From: Ectopseudomonas chengduensis
Lineage (GTDB): Bacteria > Pseudomonadota > Gammaproteobacteria > Pseudomonadales > Pseudomonadaceae
Assembly (NCBI RefSeq): GCF_015712065.1
Contig: NZ_JACFYZ010000018.1
Span: forward strand, 1 to 64,000
DNA: 64,000 nt
Direction: 5' to 3'
Of this stretch, positions 11,757 through 20,824 are shown piece by piece. The notes beneath the pieces are model-generated. The model saw only the letters and a program-made list of their open reading frames with translations, was not told the origin of the DNA and did no database searches. The number at the start of each line of letters is the position of its first letter. Positions within the stretch are counted from its first letter, which is position 1. The position numbers were made by a program, and so were the translations under genes.

Positions 11757-12743
11757 ATGTCGGGAGAGAAGACATTTATCCGTGCGGGGATGAAAGTGGC
11801 GGTGGTGTCGTGCTCGGCTCTGGGAGACACAACCTTGTTTCTACGCCTTGCTTGGCGTCTGCAGGCCGCCGGTGTTCAGGTCACGGTCGTCTCTGCTTCT
11901 TTGTCGGCCGTGCGCGAGTATTTACCAGGCCTAGAGATCATTGGAGAGACGCAGCCAGATGTTGCTGCGTTGGCTGAAAGCAATGATCTGGTGATTTGCT
12001 ACATCGACTGGCTGATCAAGGCGTCTCAAGCCGGAGTTGAACTGTTGTCATTGAGTAACGTTGCTTACTTATCTGGTAAGAAACTTCCGGCTAGATTTCA
12101 GCTCGATCAACGTTCCGTGTTAATTGATGGGGTTCTAATTCCTGCTGCCCACAATGTCATTTGCCGCGATCCGAAAGCTGGAAAAACCATGGTGCAGTGG
12201 ATCGATCTCTATGCTGAGGAAGTGCTGGGACTTGATCCGGCTACTCCTCTGATGGGGTTTCAATTCCTGCCCGCTGTGGTAGGTGATGCCGGATCTCGTA
12301 TCGCGATTTTCCCAACGACGCCGCATGCCAAAAAGAATTATTCGAGTCGTGGCTATCGGCGTCTGGCTAGGAGTTTGGTTGCTAAGGGGTGGCAGGTCGA
12401 GTTTGTCGGCACTCCTGCCGAAAGGGATGCATTGCAAGCGCAGTATGAGGGTTTCACCGTACATGCTTTCACAGACTTGAAGGGACTGGTGGATTTTCTC
12501 TGTAGCTGCTCCATCGTGATCAGCAATGATTCGGGTGGTGGACATTTGGGTTCGTTATTGGGGCTGCGAACCTTCACCATCACTCGACGTCGTTTGGACT
12601 TTACTTGGCGGCCTGGTTTCAATTCTCTCAATAGGGTTATTAATCCGCTGTTCACCTTCAAGTGGATGGGAAAAACTGTTTGGCGACCGTTTATTCCGTT
12701 GAGCCGCGTTCTGCGGGAAATTCCCACGCTGGTGAGGCGATAA
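11757..12743 (+). CDS. GT9-like glycosyltransferase, third heptosyltransferase-type protein
   Basis: 328 residues. The segment MKVAVVSCSALGDTTLFLRL (residues 12-31) and the downstream VISNDSGGGHLGSLLGL align by eye with the corresponding parts of WaaF and WaaC in this window, so it is a family 9 glycosyltransferase. The donor and acceptor are unknown. The ATG at 11757 abuts the waaP stop; an ATG at 11790 would start exactly at the family motif and may be the real start. As I remember the PAO1 cluster there is no such gene between waaP and wapP. Its codon use is visibly more A+T-rich than waaP, which suggests later acquisition. It could add a heptose, or act in a branch or capping step. Confidence 0.75.
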   Translation: MSGEKTFIRAGMKVAVVSCSALGDTTLFLRLAWRLQAAGVQVTVVSASLSAVREYLPGLEIIGETQPDVAALAESNDLVICYIDWLIKASQAGVELLSLSNVAYLSGKKLPARFQLDQRSVLIDGVLIPAAHNVICRDPKAGKTMVQWIDLYAEEVLGLDPATPLMGFQFLPAVVGDAGSRIAIFPTTPHAKKNYSSRGYRRLARSLVAKGWQVEFVGTPAERDALQAQYEGFTVHAFTDLKGLVDFLCSCSIVISNDSGGGHLGSLLGLRTFTITRRRLDFTWRPGFNSLNRVINPLFTFKWMGKTVWRPFIPLSRVLREIPTLVRR

Positions 12744-12745
12744 CC

Positions 12746-13483
12746 ATGTCAGCTTGGAAGCATGAGGTTGATGGCGATCCGCTGTTTTTGAGCGCTTTTG
12801 ATAGCTTGGAAGCGGTTTTTCTGCTCGAAGGTGAGCGCCTGACCTCTGATCCATTGTCCGAGGTCGTTCGAGTAGAAATTTCCGGTGTTCGCTACTACGT
12901 CAAGCGTTACTGGGGAGCGGGGAAGGGACTGCGTCACTATATTGGGCGCCCGCGAGTCAAGGCGGAGTGGCAGAACCTCAAGTTGTTCGCCAAATGGGGT
13001 ATTCCGACCGCGCCTATCGTAGCGCATGGGCTGGAGCGACGAGGCGGAGCATTTATACGCGGGGCTTTAGTGACGCGTGAGCTGGAAAACACACGTGATA
13101 TGGCTGAGATGGCCAGTCATGGAGATGCTCGGCTTGCCAATCCACACTGGGTTGCAGGTATCAGTCAGCAATTGGCGCAGCACACCCGTACCTTGCATGA
13201 CCATCATTTCACCCACAATGATTTGAAGTGGCGCAACCTGCTGGTTAACGAGGCGGGAAAGCTGTTTTTTATCGATTGCCCTACCGGCAGCTTCTGGTGG
13301 GGGCCGCTGTTGCATTACCGCATCATCAAAGATCTAGCCTGTCTGGACAAAGTGGCCAAACGGGTGCTTTCACGCACGCAGCGGTTGCGCTTTTATCTGC
13401 AGTATCGTGGCCGTGTTCGGTTGAGTCAGAGTGACAAGCAGCGTGTGCGACGTATCCTGAAATTCTTCGAGGGCAGGGAGTGA
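12746..13483 (+). CDS. wapP: LPS core kinase, WapP-like
   Basis: 245 residues with a complete small-molecule kinase signature: catalytic Lys in YYVKRYWG (Lys53), catalytic loop FTHNDLKWRNLL (His157, Asp159, Asn164) and FFIDCPTG (Asp177). It should phosphorylate a sugar of the inner core, probably heptose II, but the substrate is inferred from position only. I place the start at ATG 12746, two bases after the previous stop, rather than the upstream in-frame 12662, which would lie inside the previous gene. The symbol is from remembered synteny (PA5008). It overlaps the next gene by four bases. Confidence 0.75.
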   Translation: MSAWKHEVDGDPLFLSAFDSLEAVFLLEGERLTSDPLSEVVRVEISGVRYYVKRYWGAGKGLRHYIGRPRVKAEWQNLKLFAKWGIPTAPIVAHGLERRGGAFIRGALVTRELENTRDMAEMASHGDARLANPHWVAGISQQLAQHTRTLHDHHFTHNDLKWRNLLVNEAGKLFFIDCPTGSFWWGPLLHYRIIKDLACLDKVAKRVLSRTQRLRFYLQYRGRVRLSQSDKQRVRRILKFFEGRE

Positions 13484-14223
13484 CCGATTTTATTGCGGCG
13501 CATGATCGTGCATTGCTGGAGCGTCACGGTCTGGCCAGCTTCGACGCACTGTGGGCCCTGCAGTTGGAGGCGGTGGATGAGCCCAACACCGAGCGTGGTG
13601 GTTGGAGTAGTGTCTATCGGCTTGAGCTGGATAACGCTGCCTATTACCTCAAGCGGCAGAGCAATCACTTGACGCGTAGTCTGCTCCGTCCGCTTGGTGA
13701 GCCTACCTTCGCTCGCGAGTTTCGCAATATCCAACGCTACTCTGTGTTGGGCATTCCTTCACTGCAGGCAGCGTTATTCGCACAGCGCCGTTTCTCTGGC
13801 GAGCAGCGTGCCGTGCTGCTGACCCGTGCGCTGGATGGTTGGCAGGATCTCGAACACTGGTTGATGCAGTGGCCAGGATTGGGAGAGGTACATCGATCCG
13901 GCATTCTCCGTGCGTGTGGCGAGCTAGCGCGCTGCCTGCACCAGGCAGGGCAGGTACACGGCTGCTTTTACCCCAAGCACATTTTTCTGCGCGAAGGCGC
14001 TGCGGGTTTTCAGGCGCAACTGATCGACCTGGAAAAAACTCGTCCTTTGCTATTTGGTAAGCGTGATCGGATCAAAGATCTAGAGCCGTTGCTGCGTCGG
14101 GCCGGAGTCTGGAAAGCAGCAGATATACGTAAGTTACTAGCAGCCTATCTCGGTAGCGAAGTGGGGCTGGAGCACTGGTTTGCACTATTGGGCGCGCGTC
14201 GATCACATAAGGAGTCGCGCTGA
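13480..14223 (+). CDS. wapQ: InaA/WapQ-type kinase-fold protein with altered catalytic loop
   Basis: 247 residues. The kinase-like Lys (YYLKRQ, Lys58) and the metal-site Asp (LIDLEKT, Asp183) are present, but the catalytic loop reads HGCFYPKHIFL: Cys162 stands where the catalytic Asp should be and His167 where the Asn should be. The YPKHIF motif is, as I recall it, typical of the InaA family, so the change is a family feature, not damage. Whether it phosphorylates core sugar or only scaffolds is unknown. The start is GTG 13480, overlapping the previous stop as GTGA with GGGCAGG upstream; the next gene starts in its TGATG overlap. The symbol is by synteny (PA5007). Confidence 0.7.
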   Translation: MTDFIAAHDRALLERHGLASFDALWALQLEAVDEPNTERGGWSSVYRLELDNAAYYLKRQSNHLTRSLLRPLGEPTFAREFRNIQRYSVLGIPSLQAALFAQRRFSGEQRAVLLTRALDGWQDLEHWLMQWPGLGEVHRSGILRACGELARCLHQAGQVHGCFYPKHIFLREGAAGFQAQLIDLEKTRPLLFGKRDRIKDLEPLLRRAGVWKAADIRKLLAAYLGSEVGLEHWFALLGARRSHKESR

Positions 14224-15668
14224 TGCAACTGGAGCAACTTTCTCATGCGGGGCGGGCTCCCTCGCTACCGCTAACGCTGCAGCTGGACGGTGACGCATTG
14301 CAGCTGGAGTCTCTACTACGTGTATTGCCGGGGCAGCGTTACGTTGGCCTGGCGCGCTGGCGCGGTCGTTCGGTGCTGGCCAAGTTGCTGGTAGGGGCGA
14401 AGGCAGAGCGTCATTTTCAGCGTGAGCTGAGAGGCGCGCGCCTTCTGGTCGAGCAGAACCTCCTCTCGCCGGCATTGCTATCCGAGGGTTTCATTGATGG
14501 GGTAGGTGGTTGGCTGCTGTTCGAATACCTGGAAAAGGCCGAGAGTCTTTGGCAGGCCTGGCGGAACGTCGAGCGTTTACCGCTACTGGCTGATGCCCAG
14601 CAGGCAGTACTAGGCGAGGCTCTAGCAGTTATCGGACATATGCACTCGCGGGGTCTTTGGCAGGCTGATCTGCACCTGGACAACCTGTTGCGGCAGGACG
14701 GCGAGTTGTTTCTTATCGATGGGGGAGGTGTGCAGGTCGAACAGGCGGGACAGCCGCTGTCGCGTGCACGGGTGTTGCAAAACCTTGGTGTGTTCTTTGC
14801 TCAGTTACCAGCGGAGTTAGATCCCTTTATCGAAGAGTTGCTGATCCACTACCTGCTGGCCAATGGTGAGCATGCACTGCCGCTGGAAGCGCTGCTGGTC
14901 GAAGTGAGTAAAGTGAGGCGCTGGCGGCTGCGCGATTATCTGAGCAAGGTCGCGCGCGATTGCAGCCTGTTTTCCGCGAGTATTGGGGCCTTTGGCCTGC
15001 GTGTGGTGCGCCGCGAGTGCGCAGCAAGCCTGGAGCCCATACTGGAGGCTCCGGATGTTGCGCTGGCGAGCGGACAGGCTTTGAAACTTGGAGGCAGTGC
15101 TACGGTTGCGCATGTCGAGCTTGAGGGCCGTCCGCTGGTGGTCAAACGCTACAACGTGAAGAACTGGCTGCACTGGCTCAAGCGCTTCTGGCGCCCGAGT
15201 CGCGCCTGGCACAGCTGGCGTGAGGGTAATCGCCTGCAACTGCTTGGCATCGCCACGCCGACGCCGCTGGCCGTGCTCGAGCGGCGCTGGTGCTGGCTAC
15301 GCGGTCGCGCTTACCTGATTACCGACTATTGCGGCGGGCAGGATATAATCGCGCGTTTCGAGGCATACACGCAGGCTACGCCACCGGAAAACGAACTGCT
15401 GGCGCTTGATCGCCTTTTCGCTGCCTTGCTGCGCGAACGCATCAGCCACGGTGATTTTAAGGGGCACAATCTGTTTTGGGATGATGCGCTGGACACCTGG
15501 TCGCTGATCGATCTGGATGCCATGCGGCAGCATCGCAGCACGCGCAGCTTCGCCAGGGCCTATGCCCGCGATCGCGCACGTTTTCTGCGCAACTGGCCGG
15601 CGGACTCTGCCCTGCACCAGTTGCTCGACCAACGTTTACCGCAGGTGCCTGGCACCTGCCCGAATTAG
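14223..15668 (+). CDS. Double kinase-fold protein of LPS core synthesis
   Basis: 481 residues made of two kinase-like domains in tandem. In the N-terminal domain the loop reads WQADLHLDN: Asp149 and Asn154 are kept, Gln147 replaces the usual His, and the metal site is LFLIDGGG (Asp166). The C-terminal domain has a full set: Lys308 in LVVKRYN, ISHGDFKGHN (His409, Asp411, Asn416) and LIDLDAM (Asp430). By length and position it corresponds to PA5006 of PAO1, whose exact substrate I do not know. The ATG at 14223 overlaps the preceding TGA by one base (TGATG). It probably phosphorylates a core sugar or primes the carbamoylated heptose region. Confidence 0.75.
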   Translation: MQLEQLSHAGRAPSLPLTLQLDGDALQLESLLRVLPGQRYVGLARWRGRSVLAKLLVGAKAERHFQRELRGARLLVEQNLLSPALLSEGFIDGVGGWLLFEYLEKAESLWQAWRNVERLPLLADAQQAVLGEALAVIGHMHSRGLWQADLHLDNLLRQDGELFLIDGGGVQVEQAGQPLSRARVLQNLGVFFAQLPAELDPFIEELLIHYLLANGEHALPLEALLVEVSKVRRWRLRDYLSKVARDCSLFSASIGAFGLRVVRRECAASLEPILEAPDVALASGQALKLGGSATVAHVELEGRPLVVKRYNVKNWLHWLKRFWRPSRAWHSWREGNRLQLLGIATPTPLAVLERRWCWLRGRAYLITDYCGGQDIIARFEAYTQATPPENELLALDRLFAALLRERISHGDFKGHNLFWDDALDTWSLIDLDAMRQHRSTRSFARAYARDRARFLRNWPADSALHQLLDQRLPQVPGTCPN

Positions 15669-15680
15669 AGGCTCAAACCT

Positions 15681-17435
15681 GTGGCACTGACCATTCTCGG
15701 CCTGTCCGGCGCCCTCAGTCACGATCCGTCCGCTGCGCTGTACATCGACGGCAAGCTGATCGCGGCGGTGGAAGAGGAGCGCTTCGTGCGCGACAAGCAC
15801 GCGAAGAACCGCATGCCCTACGAATCGGCCAAGTTCTGCCTGGAACAAGCCGGGATCAAGCCGTCCGACGTCGACGTGGTGGCGATTCCCTTCGCTCCCA
15901 TCAGCATCTTCGAGAAGGCCCGCTGGCAGTATGCCAAGCGTTACGCCTATGCGCCTGATCGTGCCCTCGATGCCATCCTGTTCGGCAACCGCCGTTACAA
16001 GCGCTACAAGAAGCGTATCGAGTGGTGCCTGGTGCAGCTCGGTTTCGACCTGAAGAAGGTCAAGATCGAGCCGGTCGAGCATCACCTGGCCCACGCTTCC
16101 AGCGCCTACCACTGCTCGGGCTTCCAGGAGAAGACCGCGATCCTCGGCATCGATGGCAAGGGCGAGTACGCCACCACCTTCTTCGGCTGGGGCGAGAATG
16201 GCAAGATCCACAAGATCAAGGAGTTCTACGACCCGGATTCGCTCGGCGGCCTGTACGGAGCGATCACCGAGTACCTGGGCTTCGAGATGCTCGATGGCGA
16301 GTTCAAGGTCATGGGTATGGCGCCTTACGGTGACGCTTCCAAGTACGACTTCTCGCGCCTGGCCAAGTTCGAGAACGGCGAGCTGATCATCAATACCGAG
16401 TACGCCAACGTCATCGGTTTCCGTCGCTACAAAGAGAAGGGCAAGGGCTACTACTTTTCGCCCAAGCTGATCGAATGGCTCGGCCCGAAGCGCGAGGGTG
16501 ACATCGCCGATGACCCCTATATCCATTACGCGGCCAGCATGCAGGCGCTGTTCGAGAAGCTGGCGCTGCAGATGATGGAGTACTACCTCGGCGACATCCT
16601 CAAGGAAACCGGCAAGATCGCCTTCGCCGGTGGCTGCGCGCTGAACGTCAAGCTGAACCAGAAGATCATCGCCCGCGATGACGTCAAGGAACTGTTCGTG
16701 CAGCCGGCCTCTGGCGACGCCGGCACCGCCGTTGGTGCTGCTGCCTACGTCTCGCACAAGCGCGGCGTACCGGTGGAGAAGATGGAGCACGTCTACCTCG
16801 GCCCCTCGTACAGCAACGAGGAGGTCATCGCCGCCTGCGCCAAGCACCCGAACAAGCCGGTGTTCAAGCGCATCGACAATACCCCCGAGCGCATCGCCAA
16901 GATCATGGTCGACGGCAACCCCGTGGCCTGGTTCCAAGGGCGTATGGAGTTTGGCCCGCGCGCCCTCGGTGGTCGCTCGATCATCGGTTGCCCGAGTATT
17001 CCGGGCGTGGCTGATCGCATCAACGAGCAGATCAAATTCCGTGAGCGCTGGAGACCCTTCTGCCCGTCGATGCTAGATACTGTGGCAGCGAAGATGCTCA
17101 AGGTCGACCACCCGAGCCCGTTCATGACCTTCACCTTCGAGGTGAACGAGGAGTGGAAGGAGCGCGTCAGCGAAGTGGTACATGAAGACGGCACCTCGCG
17201 CGCCCAGGTACTGGAGCGTCAATACAACCCGCGCTGGTATGACCTGATGCTGGAGTTGGAGAAGCTCACCGGCAACGGCGTGTCGCTGAACACCTCGCTA
17301 AACCGTCGCGGCGAGCCGATGATCTGCTCGCCGACCGACGCGCTGAACATGTTCTACGGTTCGGACCTGCAGTACCTGATCATGGAAGACGTGCTCGTGG
17401 TCAAGGACGGCAAGGATTGGTATGACAACGTCTGA
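15681..17435 (+). CDS. Carbamoyltransferase of the NodU/CmcH family (LPS core)
   Basis: 584 residues. It starts with ALTILGLSGALSHDPSAAL, the ATPase-like N-terminal signature of this family, followed by AAVEEERFVRDKH and the conserved histidine stretch EHHLAHASSAYHCSG (about 134-148). The C-terminal GRMEFGPRALGGRSI motif (about 420-434) is the other family hallmark. These enzymes transfer carbamoyl from carbamoyl phosphate; the P. aeruginosa core has 7-O-carbamoyl on heptose II, and PA5005 at this position fits that job. The start is GTG 15681 with AGAGG upstream. It overlaps wapH by 14 bases. Confidence 0.88.
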   Translation: MALTILGLSGALSHDPSAALYIDGKLIAAVEEERFVRDKHAKNRMPYESAKFCLEQAGIKPSDVDVVAIPFAPISIFEKARWQYAKRYAYAPDRALDAILFGNRRYKRYKKRIEWCLVQLGFDLKKVKIEPVEHHLAHASSAYHCSGFQEKTAILGIDGKGEYATTFFGWGENGKIHKIKEFYDPDSLGGLYGAITEYLGFEMLDGEFKVMGMAPYGDASKYDFSRLAKFENGELIINTEYANVIGFRRYKEKGKGYYFSPKLIEWLGPKREGDIADDPYIHYAASMQALFEKLALQMMEYYLGDILKETGKIAFAGGCALNVKLNQKIIARDDVKELFVQPASGDAGTAVGAAAYVSHKRGVPVEKMEHVYLGPSYSNEEVIAACAKHPNKPVFKRIDNTPERIAKIMVDGNPVAWFQGRMEFGPRALGGRSIIGCPSIPGVADRINEQIKFRERWRPFCPSMLDTVAAKMLKVDHPSPFMTFTFEVNEEWKERVSEVVHEDGTSRAQVLERQYNPRWYDLMLELEKLTGNGVSLNTSLNRRGEPMICSPTDALNMFYGSDLQYLIMEDVLVVKDGKDWYDNV

Positions 17436-18570
17436 ACAGGCTGCTGACCAGCGGCAGCGCTGGGTTCTGCAGTTCTGCCATGGTTATGACGGTCCATTTT
17501 TGGACTGTGCACGACAGTACGCCGCCCTGTTCGCTGATACAGGCTACAAGGTGTGTACTGTCTATCTGACAGGAAAACCGAGTGAAATCGTCCGGCTTGG
17601 CTCAGCTTCGGACGAGGTGATTTTCCTTGATTACACGAGTGCTGATGTACGGGGTCTCAAGCTTGCGGCGATCCGAGATATGCGTCGCTTGGTTGCCACG
17701 CGTAATTTCAAGCTGTGTATTGCCCACCGAGGTAAGCCGATTTATGTCGCGTTGTTGGGCAGCACCCTGCCAGTGATTGGTGTACACCATGCGTTTGGCG
17801 ACTATCAGCGCTTCTCGCGTAGGCTGTTCGCCAGCCTTTTCAAAGCACGCCTGTGGTTGTTAGGCGTTTCCGATGCTGTGCGTGATGACATTCGTGCCAG
17901 TCTACCGGGCTGGGATGCGTCGCGTATTTCTACGCTATATAACCGTCTGGATATCGAGGCTGTTCAAGCCCAGCTTCATGACCGCGACTTCGCTCGCGAA
18001 GTGTTGAAATTGCCGGCTGGTGCTTGGGTCGTAGGCAATGTTGGCCGCCTGCATCCGGATAAGGATCAAGCGACCTTGATTCGTGGTTTCGCTCAGGCTT
18101 TGCCTGGATTGCCTGCCGGCAGTTTGCTGGCAATCATGGGTAGCGGTCGGCTAGAGAAGACTTTAAAAGAGCTAGCTGCCGAGCTGGGTATTGAGCAGCA
18201 AGTTCGTTTTCTCGGTCAGGTTACCAACGGCCGGCGTTATCTCCGTGCGTTTGATTGTTTCGCTCTGACCTCTGATCACGAGCCTTTCGGCATGGTGCTG
18301 GTTGAGGCTATGGCCGCTGGCCTACCGCTTATTTGTACGGATTGTGGTGGTGGTCGTGAGGTCGTCGATGGTGTCGGTGAGTTATTCCCATTGGGGGATA
18401 CGGATGGTTTGGCTTTGGCACTGCAGCGTGTCGCCAGGCTTGACGGAATAGCCCGTGCTGCATGCGCTGCACGTATGACTCAGCGTCTGCAGGAGCATTT
18501 TTCCGACCAGGCTGCGTTTAAGGCGTTCTGGAGTCTGCCGTGGCCGGTGCTCATGCGATTGCGTGATTGA
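17422..18570 (+). CDS. wapH: Outer-core glycosyltransferase, GT4 family, WapH-like
   Basis: 382 residues. The C-terminal half carries the GT4 nucleotide-sugar site: VGNVGRLHPDKDQATLIRGF at about residues 202-221, and SDHEPFGMVLVEAMAAGLPL at about 281-300 with the E-x7-E pattern. The N-terminal half contains RGKPIYVALLGSTLPVIGVHH, the acceptor-side fold. By position after the carbamoyltransferase it matches PA5004 (wapH), which adds an outer-core glucose in PAO1. ATG at 17422 lies inside the end of the previous gene, so translation is coupled. The DNA turns noticeably A+T-richer from here to about 24,600. Confidence 0.78.
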   Translation: MTTSEQAADQRQRWVLQFCHGYDGPFLDCARQYAALFADTGYKVCTVYLTGKPSEIVRLGSASDEVIFLDYTSADVRGLKLAAIRDMRRLVATRNFKLCIAHRGKPIYVALLGSTLPVIGVHHAFGDYQRFSRRLFASLFKARLWLLGVSDAVRDDIRASLPGWDASRISTLYNRLDIEAVQAQLHDRDFAREVLKLPAGAWVVGNVGRLHPDKDQATLIRGFAQALPGLPAGSLLAIMGSGRLEKTLKELAAELGIEQQVRFLGQVTNGRRYLRAFDCFALTSDHEPFGMVLVEAMAAGLPLICTDCGGGREVVDGVGELFPLGDTDGLALALQRVARLDGIARAACAARMTQRLQEHFSDQAAFKAFWSLPWPVLMRLRD

Positions 18571-18813
18571 GTCGAGACGAAAAGCGATGGTTTTGCTCTG
18601 ACCCTGGTGCTTCATGCATCATTCGAGGCCCATGTCGATGTTGGGCTGTTAAGTGGGAAGCGGTTGATTGCATTGAGTTCGCTTCGGCCCTTTATCGTGA
18701 TGATGATCGGCTACATGCTCTGAGTGAGAACGATTTTTTCAATTTCTGTGGCTGTTTTGTATCCGCTCTAATAGAGCACTCGAGCGGCTTTTCAAATTGG
18801 TTCACTGATTCAT

Positions 18814-18831
18814 ACGCTTGAGATCAAGCGT
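18814..18831. promoter_or_regulatory. Palindrome upstream of ssg
   Basis: ACGCTTGA (18814-18821) and TCAAGCGT (18824-18831) form a perfect palindrome with a two-base centre, ending 23 bases before the ssg start. It could be an operator or a weak attenuator. It sits in the 284-base gap 18571-18854, the only sizeable gap in the first half of the LPS run, where I see no convincing gene. Confidence 0.4.
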
Positions 18832-18854
18832 CAATAGCTCTTAGGGAAGTCCTA

Positions 18855-19799
18855 TTGAAAGTCCTGTTCCTGGTGCAGAAAGAGCAGCGCGCGATTCTAG
18901 ATCGCCTGTACGACGGTATCGCTGCGCAGTGCGAGTGCGATATTCGCTGGTTGAGCAGCGACGAGCAGGCCGATCTGCGGGGTTATTTTCACAAGCACGT
19001 AGATACTGCGCGCTATGATCGCATCCTGTTTTTCCTGCGCTTCAAGAAGGAAATGCGTCAGTGGCGTTTCATTCGTACCGTGCCGAATCTGGTGATTTTG
19101 GAGCACGACGCGTACCAGAATTACATTCCCTGCAAATACACCGGTCTGTTCAGTGCGCACTATCGGCGCATGCCTTGGGTGCGGATCATTAGTTCGGGCG
19201 CGGATGTGGCCAAGCGTCTGCAAGACGAAGGATTCGATGCCGTATTTGTACCCAAGGGCTACGATCAGACGCTGCTTTCCTACCGGGAGCGAGAGCGGGA
19301 CATCGAGCTGGCGTTCGTCGGCAGCACCAAGAGTGTCGCCTACTCAGGGCGTAAAGCGCTGCTGGACGAGCTGGGGCAGGTTGAGAACCTCCTGGTGACC
19401 AAGACCCGCTCGGGCGAAGAGTACTGCGAGACCTTGAATCGAATCCGCTTCTTCGTCAGTGCAGACGTCGGTATGGGGGAGTACATGATCAAGAATTTCG
19501 AGGCCATGGCCTGTGGCTGTGTTTTGTTGGCCTACGATCAAGGAGACAGGGAAAACTCTGCGCTGGGATTTCGAGATATGGAGAATCTTGTGCTCTATCG
19601 TGACGTTGCAGAGTTGCGTGAGAAGTTGTCTCTGCTGCGTAACGATCCTCAGTTGGCCGCACGTATTGCTGACGCGGGAAGGTTGCTCGCTGAGCGGCAA
19701 TACAGTTTTCAGATGATCGGCCAGAAGATCGTTGAGGCGATGGCGCTGCCGTTGCGGGCATCCACATTAAGTAAGGGTTGGTTCTCTTGGTTCAGGTAA
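18855..19799 (+). CDS. ssg: Cell-surface glycosyltransferase, Ssg-like
   Basis: 314 residues, cytoplasmic. The C-terminal part has the EAMACGCVLLAYDQGD stretch typical of GT-B glycosyltransferases (about 216-231) and an N-terminal sensing-like half of the DUF3880/CgeB type. Length and position, just before a GT2 gene and waaL, match PA5001 (ssg), a glycosyltransferase needed for LPS and exopolysaccharide. The start is TTG 18855 behind AGGGAAG; there is no better ATG. A palindrome (18814-18831) precedes it, so it may begin its own transcript. Confidence 0.75.
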   Translation: MKVLFLVQKEQRAILDRLYDGIAAQCECDIRWLSSDEQADLRGYFHKHVDTARYDRILFFLRFKKEMRQWRFIRTVPNLVILEHDAYQNYIPCKYTGLFSAHYRRMPWVRIISSGADVAKRLQDEGFDAVFVPKGYDQTLLSYRERERDIELAFVGSTKSVAYSGRKALLDELGQVENLLVTKTRSGEEYCETLNRIRFFVSADVGMGEYMIKNFEAMACGCVLLAYDQGDRENSALGFRDMENLVLYRDVAELREKLSLLRNDPQLAARIADAGRLLAERQYSFQMIGQKIVEAMALPLRASTLSKGWFSWFR

Positions 19800-19856
19800 A
19801 AGCAAGAGGTTTTGTTGCCTCGGTTCTTTTTTATGTTTTGAGTGGCGTCTCGGTTT

Positions 19857-20753
19857 ATGAGTGATAATCCCAAACACGACGATTTAACCGGGAAGCCTCT
19901 GGTTTCGGTGATCATCGCTTCCTATAACCATGCTCCGTACATTGAAGCCAGCATCCGTAGTGTTCTGGCACAGAGCTATCCGAACATCGAGTTGCTGGTT
20001 GTTGACGATGGTTCCAAGGACGACAGTGTTGAGCGTATCCGTGTATTGCAGGCGGAGTACGATTTCGATTTCCAGCGGCAGTCCAATCAGGGGCTGAGTC
20101 GTACTCTCAACGCCGCTATCGTTCGCGCCAAGGGCTCGATTATCGTGCCCTTTGGTTCTGACGACATCATGCGTCCTGAGCGTATCGCCAAGCAGGTCGC
20201 GTATCTGCACGATAAGCCGGAAGTAGGTATCTGCTCGGCAAACATCGATTTTATCGATGCGCAGGGCAATCCATTTCCTGACAGTGAACAGAAGCTACGT
20301 CACTTGCCGTTCCGCCGCCTGGACTTCGATGATCTCTTTCTCGATCGCAAACCTGGTCCACAAGCAGCTACGCTCATGTTTCGTCGTGAGGCGCTCGAGG
20401 CCGTAGGAGGCTTCGATCCGGATATCCGGCTCGAGGATGTATACATTTGTCTAAAGATCCTTCGGGCAGGCTTTTACATCGATATCTTGGGCGAGGTACT
20501 GGCTGACTACCGTAAGCACGAGAGTAATACCTATAAGCATTTACGCTTTATGACTGACAATATGCTCAAGACCTATGCCTGTTTCTCTGATCATCCAAGT
20601 TACGAGGCGGTGACACGGCGTTATCTGGTCTCTATGTTTCTCAAAGCATCAAATCGCGACAAGCCCCTGGCACGTGAGCTGATTCGTCAGATTCCGGTGC
20701 GTTACTGGAATGCCAAGGTGGTACGTGGCGCATTGCGCCTTCTGTTTGCCTGA
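19857..20753 (+). CDS. wapR: Outer-core glycosyltransferase, GT2 family, WapR-like
   Basis: 298 residues. GT-A fold motifs are clear: PLVSVIIASYNHAPYIEASI at the N-terminus, then LLVVDDGSKDD, the DXD-region FGSDDIMRPERI and the later GGFDPDIRLEDVYICLKI. In PAO1 WapR adds the rhamnose that makes the core able to accept O antigen; the position directly before waaL supports the same role. I take ATG 19857; a GTG at 19842 is in frame and gives five more residues, and neither has a strong ribosome site. Confidence 0.72.
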   Translation: MSDNPKHDDLTGKPLVSVIIASYNHAPYIEASIRSVLAQSYPNIELLVVDDGSKDDSVERIRVLQAEYDFDFQRQSNQGLSRTLNAAIVRAKGSIIVPFGSDDIMRPERIAKQVAYLHDKPEVGICSANIDFIDAQGNPFPDSEQKLRHLPFRRLDFDDLFLDRKPGPQAATLMFRREALEAVGGFDPDIRLEDVYICLKILRAGFYIDILGEVLADYRKHESNTYKHLRFMTDNMLKTYACFSDHPSYEAVTRRYLVSMFLKASNRDKPLARELIRQIPVRYWNAKVVRGALRLLFA

Positions 20754-20824
20754 CTCAAGGGTGTTTAGCGGTTGCTTTCTGATACGGGCAACCGCTTCAG
20801 TGATCGGTTTAGGGGGAAGTTTCA

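Noticed and set aside
18567..18821. An 84-codon open frame after the GT4 gene, starting in its stop.
   Set aside because: No recognisable motif, unlike any family I know, Cys/Trp-rich composition and no ribosome site; it ends in the palindrome region. Treated as non-coding.
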